From Haematobia irritans (lineage: Eukaryota; Arthropoda; Insecta; Diptera; Muscidae), in contig NC_134398.1 in NCBI RefSeq assembly GCF_050003625.1, positions 25,141,211 to 25,205,210 of the forward strand: a stretch of 64,000 nucleotides of DNA, given 5' to 3'. The translations under genes and the position numbers were made by a program. The first letter of the stretch is position 1. Every line of letters begins with the position of its first letter. The notes under the pieces were generated by a model that did no database searches, was not told the DNA's origin, and saw only the letters and a list, made by a program, of their open reading frames with translations. This document shows, one piece after another, positions 45,005 through 57,654 of this stretch.

Positions 45005-45902
45005 ATAGAAAATCCCAGCAAAAAATAATTGGAAGTTCTAAAGACACTTTAAAAGCACTTCAAAAATGTTCTCCCAAAGATGTTCTTTATTTTAACTGGA
45101 CTGGAAGTTAATTTCAGCTATTTTTTTTATAATCCGCTGTTCTCATATTTTTAATGGATTTTTTTTAATAGGCTAAAATGAGAATAGGAATTTATAAAAT
45201 GGTACAAATTATTTTAATTTTGCCGAATAAAAGATAATTTTTTTCTAGAAAACTTGCGAATTTTTGAAATTATTTGATGTCCAACGTTCCAGACAAGCGT
45301 TATAATGCAATAAAAATCATAAAAAAATAAAAATTGTTTATTTGTCAAAATATCACAAAATTTCTTAATATACATACAAAACGCCGAATTCACATCACAC
45401 CTTAAGAAGTGATGCAAGTTCAGTACAACGGATGTTGAAATGTCCTATGACAAGCCCATGTTAGGTTAGGTTAGGTGGCAGCCCGATGTATCAGGCTCAC
45501 TTAGACTATTCAGTCCATTGTGATACCACATTGGTGAACTTCTCTCTTATCACTGAGTGCTGCCCGATTCTATGTTAAGCTTAATGACAAGGGACCTCCT
45601 TTTTATAGCCGAGTCCGAACGGCGTTCCACATTGCAGTGAAACCATTTAGAGAAGCTTTGTAACCCTCAGAAATGTCACCAGCATTACTGAGGTAGGATA
45701 ATCCACCGCCGCTGAAAAACTTTTGGTGTTCGGTCGAAGCAGGAATCGAACCCACGACCTTGTGTATGCAAGGCGGGCATGCTAACCATTGCACCACGGT
45801 GACTCCCATGTTAAATTCATCGCTTCTGCGTCAATTTGACACCACTTCCGGATCCAAAAAGAACATTTTCACTATATTTTTGGCGACGCTTTTTTTGCTG
45901 GG
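45005..45902. mobile_element. MITE with CCCAGCAAAAAA ends, carrying a SINE
   Basis: The left end is TCCCAGCAAAAAATAATTGG and the right end is GCGACGCTTTTTTTGCTGGGA, so the termini are inverted. Without the SINE (45462-45811) the element is about 550 bp. A second copy at 53976-56073 has the same ends and matching flanks around the SINE site. The left block AGACACTTTAAAAGCACTTC recurs in inverse near 56010. It sits between short and long 29-bp arrays. Confidence 0.7.
45462..45811 (-). mobile_element. tRNA-derived SINE inserted in the MITE
   Basis: The tail of GGTTA pentamers is at the left. Box B and box A complements are at the right (GGAATCGAACC, CCATTGCACCA). The target duplication CCCATGTTA flanks it. 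The related MITE at 54060 shows the uninterrupted site (TTTAACATGGGCTTGTC), which confirms the insertion point. The reverse 68-codon frame over it is not coding. Confidence 0.9.
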
Positions 45903-47904
45903 ATGTTCTAAAAATTTTATTTCTATTGAAAATTTTATATAAATTTTATGTCCATAGGAAATTTTGAAAAAATTTAATGTCCAAATTTTATTTATATAGA
46001 AAATTTTGTAAAAGGTTTAGCGAAAATTGTATGATTAGAAAATTGTCAAGATTTTATTTCTGCAAAAAATTTTATTTCTATAGAAAATTTTGTAAAAATT
46101 TTATTTCTAGAAAAACTTTTGTCAACATTAAATTTCTATATAGAAAATTTTGTCAAAATTTTATTTCTATAGAAAATTTTGTCAAAATTTTATTTCCATA
46201 GGAAATTTTGCCAATATTTTATTTCTAAGAAATTTTTCTTGAAATTTTATTTATATAGAAAATTTAGTAAAACTTTTTTCTATAGAAAATTTTGCTAAAA
46301 TTTTATTTCTATAGAAAATGTTGTGAAAATTGTATTTCTTTAGAAATAGTTGTCAAAATTTTATTTATATTCAAAATGTTCTAAAAATTTTATTTCTATA
46401 GAAAATTTTATATAAATTTTATTTCAGTAGGAAATTTTGCAAAAATTTAATTTTATTTCTAGAAAAACTTTTGTCAACATTAAATTTCTATATAGAAAAT
46501 TTTGTCAAAATTTTATTTCCATAATGTCCAAATTTTAATTATATAGAAAATTTTGTAAAAGGTTTATCGAAAATTGTCAAGATTTTATTTCTGTAAAAAA
46601 TTTTATTTCTATAGAAAATTTTGTAAAAATTTTATTTCTAGAGAAACTTTTGTCAACATTAAATTTCTATATAGATTATTTTGTCAAAATTTTATTTCTA
46701 TAGAAAATTTTGTCAAAATTTTATTTCCATAGGAAATTTTTCCAATATTTTATTTCTAAGAAATTTTTCTTGAAATTTTATTTATATAGAAAATTTAGTA
46801 AAACTTTTTTCTATAGAAAATTTTGCTAAAATTTTATTTCTATAGAAAATGTTGTGAAAATTGTATTTCTTTAGAAATAGTTGTCAAAATTTTATTTATA
46901 TACAAAATGTTCTAAAAATTTTATTTCTATAGAAAATTTTATATAAATTTTATTTTAGTAGGAAATTTTGCAAAAATTTAATATCTATAGAAAATGTTAT
47001 CAAAATTTTATTTATATTGAAAATTTTGTAAACATTTTATTTCTATAGAAAATTTTGTGAATATGAATTTCTATATACAATTTCGTCAAAATTTTATTTC
47101 TATAGAAAATTTTGTCAACATTTTATTTCTATAGAAAATATTGCCGAATTTTTATTTCTATAGAAAAATTTTTCAAATTTTATATATATAGAAAATTTTG
47201 CCAACATTTTATTTCCGTAGAAAATTTTGTCAAAATTGGATTTCTATATATAAAATTCTGTCAAAATTGGATTTCTATATAAAATTTTAGCAAAATTTTA
47301 TTTCTATGGAAAAATTTGCCAACATTTTATTTCTGTAGAAAAATTAGTAAAAAAATTATTTCCATAGAAAATTTATTCCAAATTTTATTTCTATAGAGAA
47401 TTTTGCCAAAATTTTATTTCTATAGAAAATTTTATACAAATTTAATTTCAATAGGAAATTTTGCAAAAATTTAATTTCTATAGAAAATGTTATCACAATT
47501 TTATTTATATTGAAAATTTTGTGAATATTTTATTTCCATAGAAAATTTTGTGAATATGAATTTCTATATAAAATTTCGTCAACATTTTATTTCTATAGAA
47601 AATTTTGCCAAAATTTTATTTCTATAGAAAATTCTTTCAAATTTTATATATTTTGCCAAAAATTTATTTCCATAGAAAATTTTGTCAAAATTGGATTTCT
47701 TTATAAAATTTTAGCAAAATTGTATTTCTAAGGAAAAGTTTGACAACATTTTATTTCGGTAGAAAATTATGTAAAAAATTTATTTCCATAGAAAATGTAT
47801 ACAAAATTTTAATTCTATAGAAAATTTTGCCAAAATTTTATTTCTATAGAAAATTGTCAACATTTTATTTCCATAGAAAATTTTGTGAATATTGATTTTC
47901 TATG

Positions 47905-47955
47905 TGACAAAATTTTATATAGAAATAAAACTTTGACAAAATTTTCTATAGAAAT
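47905..47955 (-). repeat. Inverted patch within a GTC array
   Basis: About two monomers read GACAAAATTTTATATAGAA and TTTGACAAAATTTTCTATAG on the plus strand, then the array returns to TTTTGTCAAAG. It is the one clear multi-monomer orientation switch inside an otherwise one-way array. Confidence 0.75.
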
Positions 47956-48510
47956 ACAATTTTGTCAAAGTTTTATTTCCATAGAAAATGTCAAAATTAA
48001 ATTTCTATATAAAATATTGTCAATATTTTATTTCTATTGAAAATTTTATAAAAATTTAATTTTTATAGAAAATTTTGTCAAAATTTTATTTCTATAGAAA
48101 ATGCTGTCAAAATTTTATTTTTTAAAAAATTTTGACAAATTTTATTTCTATAGAAAATTTTGTTAGAATTTTTATTTCTATAGAAAATTTTGCCGAAATA
48201 TTATTTCTATAGAAAAATTTGTCAAGTTTTTATATCTATAGAAAATGTTGCCGTACTTTTATTTATATAGAAAATTTTGTCAAATTTTTATTTTCATAGC
48301 AAATTATGTCAAAATTTAATTTCTATATAACATTTTGGCAAAATTTTATTTCTATGGAAAAATTTTGTCAATTGAATTTCTATAGAAAATTTTGTCAAAA
48401 TTTTATTTCTTTAGAAAATTTTGTCAAAATTTTATTTCTATAGAAAATTTTATCAAGATTTCATTTCTATAGAAAATTTTGGACAAATGTTATTTCTATA
48501 GAAAATTTTG

Positions 48511-48574
48511 TATCACAATGGACTGAATAGTGTAAGTGAGCCTGATACATCGGGCTGCCACCTAACCTAACCTA
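48511..48574 (+). mobile_element. SINE 3' tail fragment
   Basis: TATCACAATGGACTGAATAG, then GAGCCTGATACATCGGGCTG and CCACCTAACCTAACCTA. This is the last 64 bp of the SINE, with array on both sides. Confidence 0.8.
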
Positions 48575-48930
48575 TAGAAAACTTTGTCAAAATTTTATTT
48601 CTATAGAAAATTTTGTCAAAATTTTGTTTCTATAGAAAATTTTGTCAACGTTTTACATCCATAGAAAATTTTGTCAACATTTTATTTTTATAGAAAATTT
48701 TATCAAAATTTTATTTTTATAGAAAATTTTGCCAAAGAAAATTTTATGAAGATTTTAGTTCCATAAAAATTTTTGTCAAAATTGAATTTCTATATAAAAT
48801 TTTATCATCATTTTATTACGAAATAAATTCTGCCAATATTTTTGTTCCTGTCAAAATTTAATTTTTCTAAGTTTTTTTTTTCAAATTTTTATTTTTATAG
48901 AAAATTTGGTCAAAATTGTATTGCTATTTT

Positions 48931-49075
48931 GTTGTTTGAAAAAACTGAAGTACCACTTAGTTCGTTAGCAATGTTTTGCAAAATCTACCAAAACATCAAG
49001 AATTCTAACAATCTACCAAACAGTAAAAAAATCTAACATTTTTGGTAGAATCATACCAACTGTGAAAAACCGTGC
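48931..49075 (+). repeat. Array border module
   Basis: AATCTACCAAAACATCAAG, ATCTACCAAACAG, then TTTTGGTAGAATCATACC and GAAAAACCGTGC. It resembles the border at 5046-5150. Confidence 0.5.
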
Positions 49076-50303
49076 TCATCACGCGTCAACCAAGAATAAG
49101 ATAAAAAGTAGGTTCCTCGCTTCATTTCTACTGCAGAATTGCCAGCAAATCCTCGCATATCAATCTTTTTGTAAGAGTAAAGTTGACACTAAATTACATC
49201 TCCAGATGGGGTTTGTTCTGGAATGGCTCAAAGTAGCGAAGAGCCAATTTCGTGCAGCGTGTGATAGCTTTTTTCGGTCATTTGAAGGCCAAAGGTATTC
49301 AATACGAATAAATCGAAACTGGTTTTAAAATTTTATTTTATTTCCGAATATTTTTACAAGTTGAATGACCAACTTATTGAAGCCCCCGAACCATGCTATG
49401 ATTTTTAATATAAAAACTAAATTGAAATAAATATCTCCATACTCAAAATTTTCTTAAAGATTTCTCGATTTTTCTTAAAGTTTTAAACGAAAATTGATTT
49501 TATTGTAGTAATTCTTTTATTTTCATTAAACTATTAAATTCTATTACTTTCTTTTGTTTGGCAATCACAACACATTTTTCCATTTACATTTTTTTGCCCT
49601 TCCATTCTTACCATGTTTCCTTTACCACAGTTATGCAAATGTAATTAGTTGCATATTCATGACGAAATATTTTTTTCAGATTTCTTTTTTTGTGCTACAA
49701 ATTCCGGTGCCGGGATCCCATTCACTCGTTTTTTCTCAGACATTGTGGCTTTAGACCACTTAAGCGAAGGTACATTTTTCGCACTCTTTTTTCTGTACAT
49801 TCTTTTTCTTTTTTAATATTTTTTTTTTTTCATTTCTTATAAATTTCATGTTGGTCGAACATTTAAAATGGTAGAGGAAGAAAATGGGCTCAGACAGAAG
49901 TCACTACTGAGGAAGTTCAGGAAATTGTTCTAAAATTTACAACTGAAAAAAAAAAAAACAGAATATAGCAAATGAACAACATACTGAGCCTGATTAGAAA
50001 AAAAGGAAAATGCTACATAACTAAAACAATATATTGCGGAAATAGAAATTAAAACCGGCAATAAGAGTGGATACAGACAATGTTATAATCTGGGCACAGT
50101 GCAATGGAAATGAGGATTTGAAATATTTTTTCTCAAAGTCATCTAATGCAGGAAAAAAAATTATAATTATTATATTATTATATATAATTGTTATTATTAT
50201 TTAATCAGAATTAAAATTAATAAAAATAAAACTAAAAATCGTACTAAAACTAAAAAATATATTAAATTAAACTCAAATTTAACATAAAATTAATTTGAAA
50301 TAA
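49076..50303. other. Mostly non-repeat AT-rich sequence, no gene supported
   Basis: An 88-codon frame (49062-49328) starts in the border module and has no domain I recognise. From about 50100 (AATGGAAATGAGGATTTGAA...TCTAATGCAGGAA) the sequence matches 53925-53975 and passes into an AAATTAAAA-rich tract, so this end belongs to a duplicated AT-rich block. Confidence 0.5.
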
Positions 50304-50508
50304 CATGTATATACAGCCGTAAGTTCGGCCAGGCCGAAGCTTATGTACCCTCCACCATGGACTGCGTAGCAACATGTACTAAAGACTATCATCCACAATC
50401 GCAATACTTGGGTTGCGGTAACACTTGCCGATGGCAAGGTATCTTAAAACTTCCTAATACCGTCTTCTAAATTGTAAGTTAGTCCATACGTGGTATATAT
50501 TAAACTAA

Positions 50509-51606
50509 ACAAGTATAAACGGCCGTAAGTTCGGCCAGGCCGAATCTTATGTACCCTCCACCATGGATTGCTTAGAAACTTCTACGAAAGACTGTCAGCC
50601 ACAATCGAATTACTTGGGTTGTGATATCTTAAATCGTTTCTAAATTGTGTGTTAGTCCATACGTGGTATACATTAGACAAAAAAAGTATGTGTATGGATC
50701 GGTTTATATGGGGGCTATATATAACTATGGACCGATTTCGACCAATTTTTGCATGGGAGTTTGAGGTCATATATTAACACCACGTACCAAATTTCAACTG
50801 AATCAGATGAGTTTTGGTCTTCCAAGAGGCTCCGGAGGTCAAATCTGGTGATCGGTTTATATGGGGGCTATATATAATTATGGACCGATGTGAACCAACT
50901 TTTGCATGGTTGTTAGAGACCATACACTAACACCATGTACCAAATTTCAGCAGGATCGGATGAAATTTGCATCTCCTAGAGGCCTCGCAAGCCAAATCGG
51001 GGGATCGGTTTATATGGGGGCTATATATAATTATGGACCGATATGGACCAATTTTTGCATGGTTGTTAGAGACCATATACTAACACCATGTACCAAATTT
51101 CAGCCGGATCGGATGAAATTTGCTTCTCTTAGAGGCCTCGCAAGCCAAATCGGGGGATCGGTTTATATGGGGGCTATATATAATTATGCACCGATGTGGA
51201 CCAATTTTTGCATGGTTATTAGAGACCATATACTAACACCATGTACCAAATTTCAGCCGGATCGGATGAAATTTGCTTCTCGTAGAGGCCTCGCAAACCA
51301 AATTTGGAAGTCCGTTTATATGGGGGCTATACGTAAAAGTGGACCGATATGGCCCATTTGCAATACCATCCGACCTACATCAATAACAACTACTTGTACC
51401 AAGTTTCAAGTCGATAGCTTGTTTCGTTCGGAAGTTAGCGTGATTTCAACAGACGGACGGACGGACGGACATGCTCAGATCGACTCAGAATTTCACCACG
51501 ACCCAGAATATATATACTTTATGGGGTCTTCGAGCAATATTTCGATGTGTTACAAACGGAATGACAAAGTTAATATACCCCCCATCCTATGGTGGAGGGT
51601 ATAAAA
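50509..51606 (-). mobile_element. Complete DINE-1-like element nested in another
   Basis: ACAAGTATAAACGG and the hairpin TTCGGCCAGGCCGAA are at the left. 153-bp units have period marks at 50851, 51004 and 51157. Then come the GTGCCAAG-type block and CAGACGGACGGACGGACGG, with CCTATGGTGGAGGGTATAAA at the right. It has no 29-bp array. The 232-codon frame at 50906-51604 exists because 153 is divisible by three; its peptide repeats every 51 residues and it is not called as a gene. Confidence 0.8.
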
Positions 51607-51639
51607 AGGCCGGTTAAATATGTATATAATTCAGTTTGA

Positions 51640-52587
51640 AAAAAATTTCTATGGCAATAAAATTGTGACAAAATTTTCAATAGAAATAAAATTTTGGCAA
51701 AATTTTCTATAGAAATAAAATTTTGACAAAATTTTCTGTAGCAATAAAATTTTGACAAAATTTGCTATAGCAATAAAATTTTGACAAATTTTTCTATAGA
51801 AATAAAATTTTGATAAAATATTCTATAGAAATAAAATTTGGCAAAATTTTCTAAAGAAATAAAATTTTGGCAAAATTGTCTATAGAAATAAAATTTTGAC
51901 AAAATTTTCTACAGAAATAAAAGTTTGATAAAATGTTCTATAGCAATAAAATTTTGACATTTTCTATAGAAATAAAATTTTGACAAATTTTTCTATAGAA
52001 ATACAATTTTGATAAAATTTTCTATAGAAATAAAATTTTGATAAAATTTTCTATAGAAATAAAATTTTGATAAAATTTTCTATAGAAATAAAATTTTGAC
52101 AATAGCAAAATTTTGACTAAAGCAATAAAATTTTGACAAAATTTTCCATAGAAATAAAATTTTGACAAAATTTTCTATAGAAATACAATTTTGACAAATT
52201 TTTCTATAGAAACAAAATTTTGATAAAATTTTCTATACAAATAACATTTTGGCAAAATTTTCTAAAGAAATAAAATTTTGACAAAATTTTCTACAGAAAT
52301 AAAATTTTGACAAAATATTCTATAGAAATAAAAGTTTGATAAAATTTTCTATAGCAATAAAATTTTGACAAAATTTTCTATAAAAATAACATTTTGACAA
52401 AATTCTCTATTTTGTGACAAAATTTTCTACAGAAATAAAATTTTGACAAAATTTTCTATAGAAATAAAATTTTGACAAAATTTTCTATAGAAATAAAATT
52501 TTGACAAAATTTTTAATAGAAATAAAATTTTGACAAAATTTTCATTAGAAATAAAATTTTGACAAAATTTTCTATAGAAATAAAATT
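51640..52587 (-). repeat. 29-bp array A9 (GAC) within a DINE element
   Basis: About 33 monomers between the DINE anchor AATTCAGTTTGA and a degenerate border (TTTTAGTAGATTATTTTTGG). It is intermediate in size between the short arrays at 42697 and 57880 and the 10-kb array at 6307. Confidence 0.9.
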
Positions 52588-53830
52588 TTAGTAGATTATT
52601 TTTGGCGATATGGTCTAATTTTTGAGTGATTGGCGATCGACTATATATAACTATAGACCGATATGGACCAATTTTTGCATGGCTGTAAGTGGCCATATAC
52701 TAGCGCAATGTACCAAATTTCAACCGAATCTGATGAATTTTGCTCCTCTAAGAGGTTGCAGAGGTCAAGTCTGGCGATAGATTTATATGGGGGCTATATA
52801 TAATAATGGACCGATATGGACCAATTTTTGCATGGTTGTGGGAGACCCTATACTACCATCACGTACCAAATGTTAACAGGATCGGACAAATTCTGCTTCT
52901 CCAAGAGTCTCCGGAGTTCAAATCTTGGGATCGGTTTATATGGGGGCTATATATAATTATGAACCGATATGGACCAAGTTTTGCATGGTTGTGAGAGACC
53001 CTATGCTACCATCAAGTACCAAATTTCAACCAGATCGGATAAATTCTGCTTCTCCGAGAGGCTCCGGAGGTCAAATCTGGGGATGGGTTTATATGAGGGC
53101 TATATATAATTATGGACCGATAAGGACCAATTTTTGCATGGCTGTTAGTGGCCATATACTAACACCACGTACCAAATTTCAACCGGATCGGATGAATTTT
53201 GCTTCTCCAAGAGGCTCCACAACCAAATCTGGGGATCGGTTTATATGGGGGCTATATATAATTATGGACCGATGTGGACCAATTCTTGCATAATTGTTAG
53301 AGATCATGTACTTACACTACGTACAAAATTTCAACAGAATCAGATGAATTTTGCTCTTCCAAGATGCTCCGGAGGTCAAATCTGTTTATCGGTTTAGATG
53401 GGGGCTATATATAATTATGGACCGATATGGACCAATTTTTGCATGGTTGTTAAAGTCCATAAACTTACACCATGTACCAAATTTCAGTCGGATCGGATGA
53501 AAGTTGCTTCTCTCAGATGATCCCTAAGCCAAATCTGGAGGTCCGTTTATATGGGGGCTATACTTAAAAGTGGACCGATATGGCCCATTAGCAATACCAT
53601 CCAATCTACATCAACAACAACTACTTGTGCCAAGTTTCAAGTTGATTGCTTGTTTCGTTCGAAAGTTTTCGTGATTTCAACAGACGGACGGACGGAGGGA
53701 TATGCTTACTCGTAGATCGATTCAAAATTTCACCACAACCCAGATTGGGGTCTTAGAGCAATATTTCGATATATTACAAACGGAATGACGAAGTTAATAT
53801 ACCCCCCATCCTATGGTGGAGGGTATAAAA

Positions 53831-53975
53831 ATAAAAAAAAAATAAAAGTTAAATTAAATTAAAATTAAAATTAAAATTAAAATTAAAATAAAACTAAAAC
53901 TAAATTTAAATTTATTATGGAAATGGAAATGAGGATTAGAAATAATTTTGCTAGAAGTCTCTAATGCAGGAATAC
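53831..53975. repeat. AAATTAAAA simple repeat and duplicated flank
   Basis: 53845-53925 is an AAAATT-type simple repeat. 53925-53975 (ATGGAAATGAGGATTAGAAA...TCTAATGCAGGAA) matches about 50100-50155. Confidence 0.7.
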
Positions 53976-56073
53976 CCAGCAAAAAAAACGTCGCCAAACA
54001 GTAATGAAAATTTTCTTTTTGGATCCGGAAGTGGTGCAAAATTGACGCAGAAGCGATGAATTTAACATGGGCTTGTCATAGGACGGAAGTCCTTCATTTC
54101 AACAGTCGTTGTACTGAATTTGCATCACTTCTTTAGGTGTGATCCGAATTCAATGTTTTGGATGAAAATTAAAAATTTCTTTGATATTTTGTCAAATAAA
54201 TAATTTTTATATCTTTTTATAACTTTTAATGGATTCTAACGCTTGTCTGAAACGTTTGATCTCAAATATTTTCACAATTTCACAATTTTTTTAGATTGGA
54301 TTTAGCATTTCTTTTTCGAAAAAATTTAAATAATTTGTACCATTTTATGAATTCTTACTCTGTTTTTAACCTTTTGAAACAAAACAAGTATGGAAAGTCT
54401 AAAGTCGGTCGGGGCCGACTATATTATACCCTGCACCACTTTGTAGATCTAAATTTTCGATACCATATCACATCCGTCAAATGTGTTGGGGCTATATATA
54501 AAGGTTTGTCCCAAATACATACATATAAATATCACTCGATCTGGACAGAATTTGATAGAATTCTACAAATCTATAGACTCAAAATTTAAGTCGGCTAGTG
54601 CACTAGGGTGGAACACAATGTTAGTAAAAAAAATATGGAAAGCATTTAAATCTGAAGCAATTTTAGGGAAACTTCGCAAAAGTTTATTTATGATTTATCG
54701 CTCGATATATATGTATTAGAAGTTTAGGAAAATTAGAGTCATTTTTACAACTTTTGGACTAAGCAGTGGCGATTTTACAAAGCAAATGTTGGTATTTTGA
54801 CCATTTTTGTCGAAATCAGAAAAACATATATATGGGAGCTATATCTAAATCTGAACCGATTTCAACCAAATTTGGCACGCATAGCAACAATGCTAATTCT
54901 ACTCTCTGTGCAAAGTTTCAACTAAATCGGAGTTAAAAATTGGCCTCTCTGGTCATATGAGTGTAAATCAGGCGAAATCAATATATGGGAGATATATCTA
55001 AATCTGAACCGATTTCAACCAAATTTGGCACGTACACAATGCCAATTCTACTCCCTGTGCAAAATTTCAACTAAATCGGAGTTAAAAATTGGCCTCTGTT
55101 GTCATATGAGTGTAAATCGGGCGAAAGATATATATGGGAGATATATCCAAATCTGAACCGATTTCAACCAAATTTGGCACGCATAGTTACAATGCTAATT
55201 CTACTCCCTGTGCAAAATTTCAACTAAATCGGAGTTAAAAATTGGCCTCTGTGGTCATATGAGTGTAAATCGGGCGAAAGCTATATATGGGAGATATATC
55301 CAAATCTGAACCGATTTCAACCAAATTTGGCACGCATAGTTACAATGCTAATTCTACTCCCTATGCAAAATTTCAACTAAATCGGAGCAAAAAATTGGTC
55401 TATGTGGGCAAATGAGTGTAAATCGGGCGAAAGCTATATATGGTAGCTATATCTAAATCTGAACCGATTTGGCTGATATTTTGCAAATTTTTCGAGACCC
55501 ACAAAATATTCGGATGTACGGAATTTGAGGAAGATCGGTTGGTATACACGCCAATTATGACCAGATCGGTGAAAAATATATATGGGAGCTATATCTAAAT
55601 CTGAACCGATTTTTTCCAAAATCAATAGGGATCGTTTTTGAGCCGAAACAGGACCCTATACCAAATTGTAGGACAATGGGACTAAAACTGCGAGCTGTAC
55701 TTTGCACACAAAAATACATCAACAGACAGACAGACGGACAGACAGACAGACGGACAGACAGACAGACAGACAGACGGACATCGCTAAATCGACTCAGAAT
55801 TTAATTCTAAGCCGATCCGTATACTAAAAGGTTGGTCTATGATTACTCCTTCTTGGCGTTACATACAAATGCACAAACTTATTATACCCTGTACCATAGT
55901 AGTGGTGAAGGGTATAAAAAGTTAAAATATGAAAAAAGCAAGTTATACAAAATTAAATTAAAAGAACTTCCTGTGTAATTAAAATAAAGAACATCATTGG
56001 GCGTACATCTTCTAGAAGTGCTTTTAAAGTTGTTCCTCTGGATGAACTTCCAATTTTTTTTTTTTTGCTGGGT
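53976..56073. mobile_element. MITE with CCCAGCAAAAAA ends, split by a DINE element
   Basis: The left end is CCCAGCAAAAAAAACGTCGCC and the right end is TTTTTTTTTGCTGGG, flanked by TA on both sides. It matches 45005-45902 in inverse: GATCCGGAAGTGGTG, GACGCAGAAGCGATGAATTT and GTGATCCGAATTCA correspond to that copy. It lacks the SINE. A complete DINE-1-like element (54384-55917) is inserted in it. Confidence 0.7.
54384..55917 (-). mobile_element. Full-length DINE-1-like element nested in the MITE
   Basis: ACAAGTATGGAAAG and the hairpin GTCGGTCGGGGCCGAC are at the left. 153-bp units follow, with CGGGCGAAAG marks at 55118, 55271 and 55424. Next come a CAGACAGACGGACAGACAG stretch (about 55720-55790) and the 5' hairpin TATACCCTGTACCATAG...GGTGAAGGGTATA at the right. 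It is the inverse of the element at 37869, with about two more internal units. Confidence 0.8.
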
Positions 56074-57654
56074 AGTTTACATTGTATAAAACCATTATAT
56101 AGAATACAAATATAAATTAACTTTAATGAAGTTAAAAATAATAATCTAAATATTATATTAAAAACAAATCAAAATATTATATGAAAATTAAAATTTAGAC
56201 TCAAATATATTAAAATTAAATCCATCTCTAATTCAACATCAAATTAAAAATAAAAATAAAACGAAAATAAAAATAGAATAAATTAACATTTAAATCTAAA
56301 TTTAAATTTAGATTCAAATGTTGTCCTCTTAAATGTACAATTAAACCTAAGTTGAAAAATTGATTAAAAAATTAAATTAAACTTAAGTTACAAAATTAAA
56401 ATGAAAATTATTACATATTAATTGGTAAATAAAACCACTGCTTTTCTATAGCTTCTATTTTGCCCACAATTAAACAAACTTATAATTAAAACTAAATATA
56501 AAACTAAAAAAATTATATAAAATGTAAGTAAATAAAACTAAAATTAATAAAATAAAACTTACACTAAATTTAAAAATCTAAAACTAACAAAAACAAATAA
56601 AATATACAATATACAATATCAATAAAACAAATGTAAAGCAATAAATTTAAATTAAAATAAAACTCATTATAATATGAAAATTAAAATTTAAAATAAGAAA
56701 AAAAAATAAATTAAATTCAACTCTTATTTGTCATTAAATTAAAAATAAAAATATAATAAATTTAAACTTAGTTGTTTTATTAAATTTAAAATTAAACGTA
56801 AATTAAAAAAATTAATTCAAAAAATTAAAATTAAGCTTAAATTAAAAAAGAAAATGGAAAATAAATTAACTTGTAAATAAAACCACTGTCATTCTACAGC
56901 TTCCATGTCGGTCACAACGAAAAACCACATCTAGGAAAATATTCTTTCAACACAAGAAAGAAATGAGTAAACCAAGCTCACAAACCTTCAAACACTAATA
57001 TGGAAAATTGAAATAACTGAATTTGTGCACTACATTTTAGTTTTTCTACTTATTTCTCAACATTCTAAAGGAAAAAGTAAATGTTCATTTATTACCATGC
57101 AGGCCGACGAACCAAAGAAAGACGGAAGGACGGACATATTTAAAGCAAACGGATACAAACCACCGGTCAGACAAATTTTTTTTTTTTTTTTTTTTTTGTA
57201 AAACCAAAGATTTATAAGTGTGGATTTTTCTCAATTCATTTCATTGTTTTCCTTGATGGTGCATTTTCCATGAACAAAAGAGGAAATATACAAATACACG
57301 CAAACCACAGACATTACTTAGTCCTTTATTGTGGGAAATAGACCAATACAGAATTTAGGGAGGTATTTAAAAAGTTTTTTTTTTTGGGATATTGTTCATA
57401 ATTAACTTTAATTTGCATAATTAGGATTTAGAAAACATTTTTTTATTTATTTATTTCCTAAGCATAACGTAACTTCTATGTGGTTAGGTTATAATAACTT
57501 TGATCTCTGTGAAAATGTGATAGTAGTCATTAGAATTCCTAGAATTGTATGAGTAATTTACATGGAGTAGCTAACATCATAGATAACACAAAAATTGTTC
57601 ATCTACCAAAATTTGAAGAAACTTAAAAAAATCTACCAAATTAAAAAAAAAAAT
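56074..57654. other. A-rich low-complexity tract and unassigned sequence
   Basis: 56090-56900 is strongly A-rich on this strand with AAATTAAAA and AAACTAAAA words. A run of 22 T lies at 57176-57197. A remnant of a DINE 5' end (TATGTGGTTAGGTTATAATA) is at about 57478, and a border-like CATCTACCAAAATTTGAAG at about 57599. No gene is seen. Confidence 0.55.

Larger units (their letters stand above)
45903..48930 (+). repeat. 29-bp tandem array A8 (GTC)
   Basis: About 3 kb of relatively diverged monomers. A block of roughly 0.54 kb (starting near TAATGTCCAAATTTTA at 45975) recurs near 46522. It includes an inverted patch at 47905-47955 and a SINE tail fragment at 48511-48574. Confidence 0.9.
50304..53830 (-). 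mobile_element. DINE-1-like element, subfamily II, split by a nested copy
   Basis: The 3' part is at 50304-50508 (GTATATACAGCCGTAAG, hairpin TTCGGCCAGGCCGAA, GTACCCTCCACCATGG). It stops after GTGGTATATATTAAACTAA. It resumes at about 51607 with AAATATGTATATAATTCAG, the 29-bp array, several 153-bp units and the 5' end CCTATGGTGGAGGGTATAAA at 53810-53830. Elements at 42455 and 57655 show the same order without interruption, which supports the nesting. Confidence 0.75.

Noticed and set aside
49062..49328. 88-codon frame beginning in an array border
   Set aside because: The start lies in repeat sequence and the peptide resembles no family I know. I considered a transposase remnant but found no motif.
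50906..51604. 232-codon open frame as a gene
   Set aside because: It is a read-through of 153-bp (51-codon) DINE units and the DINE terminal block. The peptide repeats every 51 residues and similar frames occur on the opposite strand of sister elements.
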